This document shows positions 62,984-64,000 of a DNA stretch of 64,000 nucleotides, one piece after another (position 1 is the first letter of the stretch; every line of letters begins with the position of its first letter). Made by a program: the position numbers and the translations under genes. The notes below the pieces were generated by a model, which did no database searches, had not been told where the DNA came from, and was given only the letters and a program-made list of their open reading frames with translations. Origin of the DNA: Nodosilinea sp. P-1105 (GTDB taxonomy: Bacteria > Cyanobacteriota > Cyanobacteriia > Phormidesmidales > Phormidesmidaceae); contig NZ_SMDQ01000010.1 of NCBI RefSeq assembly GCF_012911975.1, forward strand, positions 1 to 64,000. The letters are read 5' to 3'.

Positions 62984-64000
62984 ATGAAAATTTTGCAAGT
63001 TCATAACGAATACCAAACGCCCGGAGGTGAGGAGGCAGTTCTTGAAGCAGAAAGGACAATCTTAGAGCAGGATGGACATCAAGTTAAACAATGGATTGCG
63101 AGGAGCGCAGATATTAAAACTGCTTCTTCCGCTGAAAAACTAAGATTTTCGTTGAACTCTGTTTGGTCTAAGCAATCTTATCGTCAAGCTAAAACGATTT
63201 TACAAGATTTTTCACCAGATATTGTGCATGTTCATAATACTGTTCCTTTGATTACACCGTCTGTATATGCGGCTTGTCAGTCAGAAAAGATTCCGGTTGT
63301 CCAGACTCTTCATAATTTTAAATTTGTTTGCCCTGGTTCAAACCTTTATAGAGATGGTCAGGTATGCGAACAGTGTATTGGTAAGTCATTTACTTACCCA
63401 GCACTCTTAAATGGTTGTTACCGCAGGGATTACCTTAGTACAGCTTTCCTTGTTTCTGGCCTTACCTTTAATCGTATAAGGAAGACTTACTCTAAAGAAA
63501 TTAATACTTATGTTGCTCTGACTGAGTTTGCACGCCAGAAATTTATTGAGGCGGGAGTAGAGGCTGAGAAAATATTTGTTAAGCCAAACTTTGTGACATC
63601 TGACATAACCCCAGGTAACCATGATGGTAACTATGCTCTTTTTGTAGGGAGACTCATTACTCAAAAAGGCATAGAAACGATGGTTAAAGCTTGGTCATTG
63701 CTAGAGGTAAAGATTCCTCTAAAAATTGCTGGCTCTGGATATCTTAGTGATTATATTACGGCAAACTTGCCAGAGAATGTTTCGTACTTAGGGCAATTAC
63801 CTCGCCAAGAGATTATCAATCTAATGAGAAATGCTACGCTTTTGGTGTTTCCATCAGAATGGTATGAGGGGTTTCCGATGACAATTGTGGAGGCTTTTGC
63901 AACTAAATTACCCGTAGTTGCGAGCAGACTAGGTGGAATGGCAGAAATTGTTCAACCTGGCTATTCTGGTTGGCATTTTAATCCTGCTGATGCCTACAGC
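62984..64000 (+). CDS. GT4 glycosyltransferase, truncated by the window end
   Basis: ATG 62,984 opens a frame that runs off the window after 339 codons without a stop. VHNEYQTPGGEEAVLEAER is the glycine-rich N-terminal loop. TLHNFKFVCPG and CEQCIGKSF resemble capsule GT4 transferases. LFVGRLITQKGIETMVKAW starts the donor domain and FPSEWYEGFPMTIVEAFATK is the donor site. About 50 more residues are expected beyond 64,000. Twenty-five bp separate it from the GT2 gene. Confidence 0.88.
   Translation, partial: MKILQVHNEYQTPGGEEAVLEAERTILEQDGHQVKQWIARSADIKTASSAEKLRFSLNSVWSKQSYRQAKTILQDFSPDIVHVHNTVPLITPSVYAACQSEKIPVVQTLHNFKFVCPGSNLYRDGQVCEQCIGKSFTYPALLNGCYRRDYLSTAFLVSGLTFNRIRKTYSKEINTYVALTEFARQKFIEAGVEAEKIFVKPNFVTSDITPGNHDGNYALFVGRLITQKGIETMVKAWSLLEVKIPLKIAGSGYLSDYITANLPENVSYLGQLPRQEIINLMRNATLLVFPSEWYEGFPMTIVEAFATKLPVVASRLGGMAEIVQPGYSGWHFNPADAYS

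Overview
The window is chromosomal DNA of a cyanobacterium. Direct markers are psaM (photosystem I subunit XII), crtR (carotene hydroxylase), a CP12-domain protein, homogentisate phytyltransferase, a Zam-type RNB protein, a PTPA-CTERM protein, and dozens of copies of the cyanobacterial palindrome HIP1 (GCGATCGC). The many heptamer tandem repeats and GC-rich intergenic hairpins recall filamentous, Leptolyngbya-like genomes, but that placement is only an inference. I saw no rRNA, tRNA, transposase or CRISPR array. Region 1 (1-33.4 kb) is core housekeeping. It starts with a damaged EAL-domain fragment. A minus-strand run follows: zam, ubiX, a LapA-like membrane protein, aroK and argB. Then come phoU, psaM and pyk, then crtR facing an aroH / CBS-CP12 pair and sppA. 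Further on are a DMT exporter, a HEAT protein, a pterin-type glucosyltransferase, a long acidic secreted protein, two DUF4870 proteins, rpmF, an RND adaptor, a PNPOx-like protein, a CaCA antiporter, a PucC-like transporter, an RRM protein and a transketolase-fold ThDP enzyme. The region closes with a four-gene operon (DUF2288, AI-2E-type permease, homogentisate phytyltransferase, geranylgeranyl-reductase-like) ending at a strong terminator. Region 2 (33.4-52.9 kb) is an exopolysaccharide and sulfate locus riddled with repeats. It holds a PTPA-CTERM protein, a Wzc-like chain-length protein whose Walker A motif is degenerate, a Wza-like export protein, a zinc-ribbon protein, GDP-mannose dehydratase, ATP sulfurylase (TTG start), APS kinase and an SLC13 permease. 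It also holds a nucleotidyltransferase-like protein, a VapBC-like pair, a WbaP-type initiating transferase, a UDP-glucuronate 4-epimerase and an ABC flippase. Composite four-hairpin elements of about 110 bp occur only here, between 36.6 and 46.2 kb. Region 3 (52.8-64 kb) turns sharply AT-rich and almost loses HIP1 (one copy). It is one co-directional block: a TPR plus aminoglycoside-phosphotransferase-like kinase, a ParB/sulfiredoxin-fold protein of unknown role, five glycosyltransferases, a Wzy-like polymerase/ligase and two sulfotransferases. It looks like a horizontally exchanged polysaccharide-specificity cassette. Taken together, regions 2 and 3 read as a sulfated exopolysaccharide factory: sulfate import and PAPS synthesis supply the sulfotransferases; WbaP starts the repeat unit; the glycosyltransferases, epimerase and GDP-sugar enzyme build it; the flippase, polymerase, Wzc-like and Wza-like proteins move and export it. 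The least explained pieces are the TPR-kinase and its ParB-fold neighbour.
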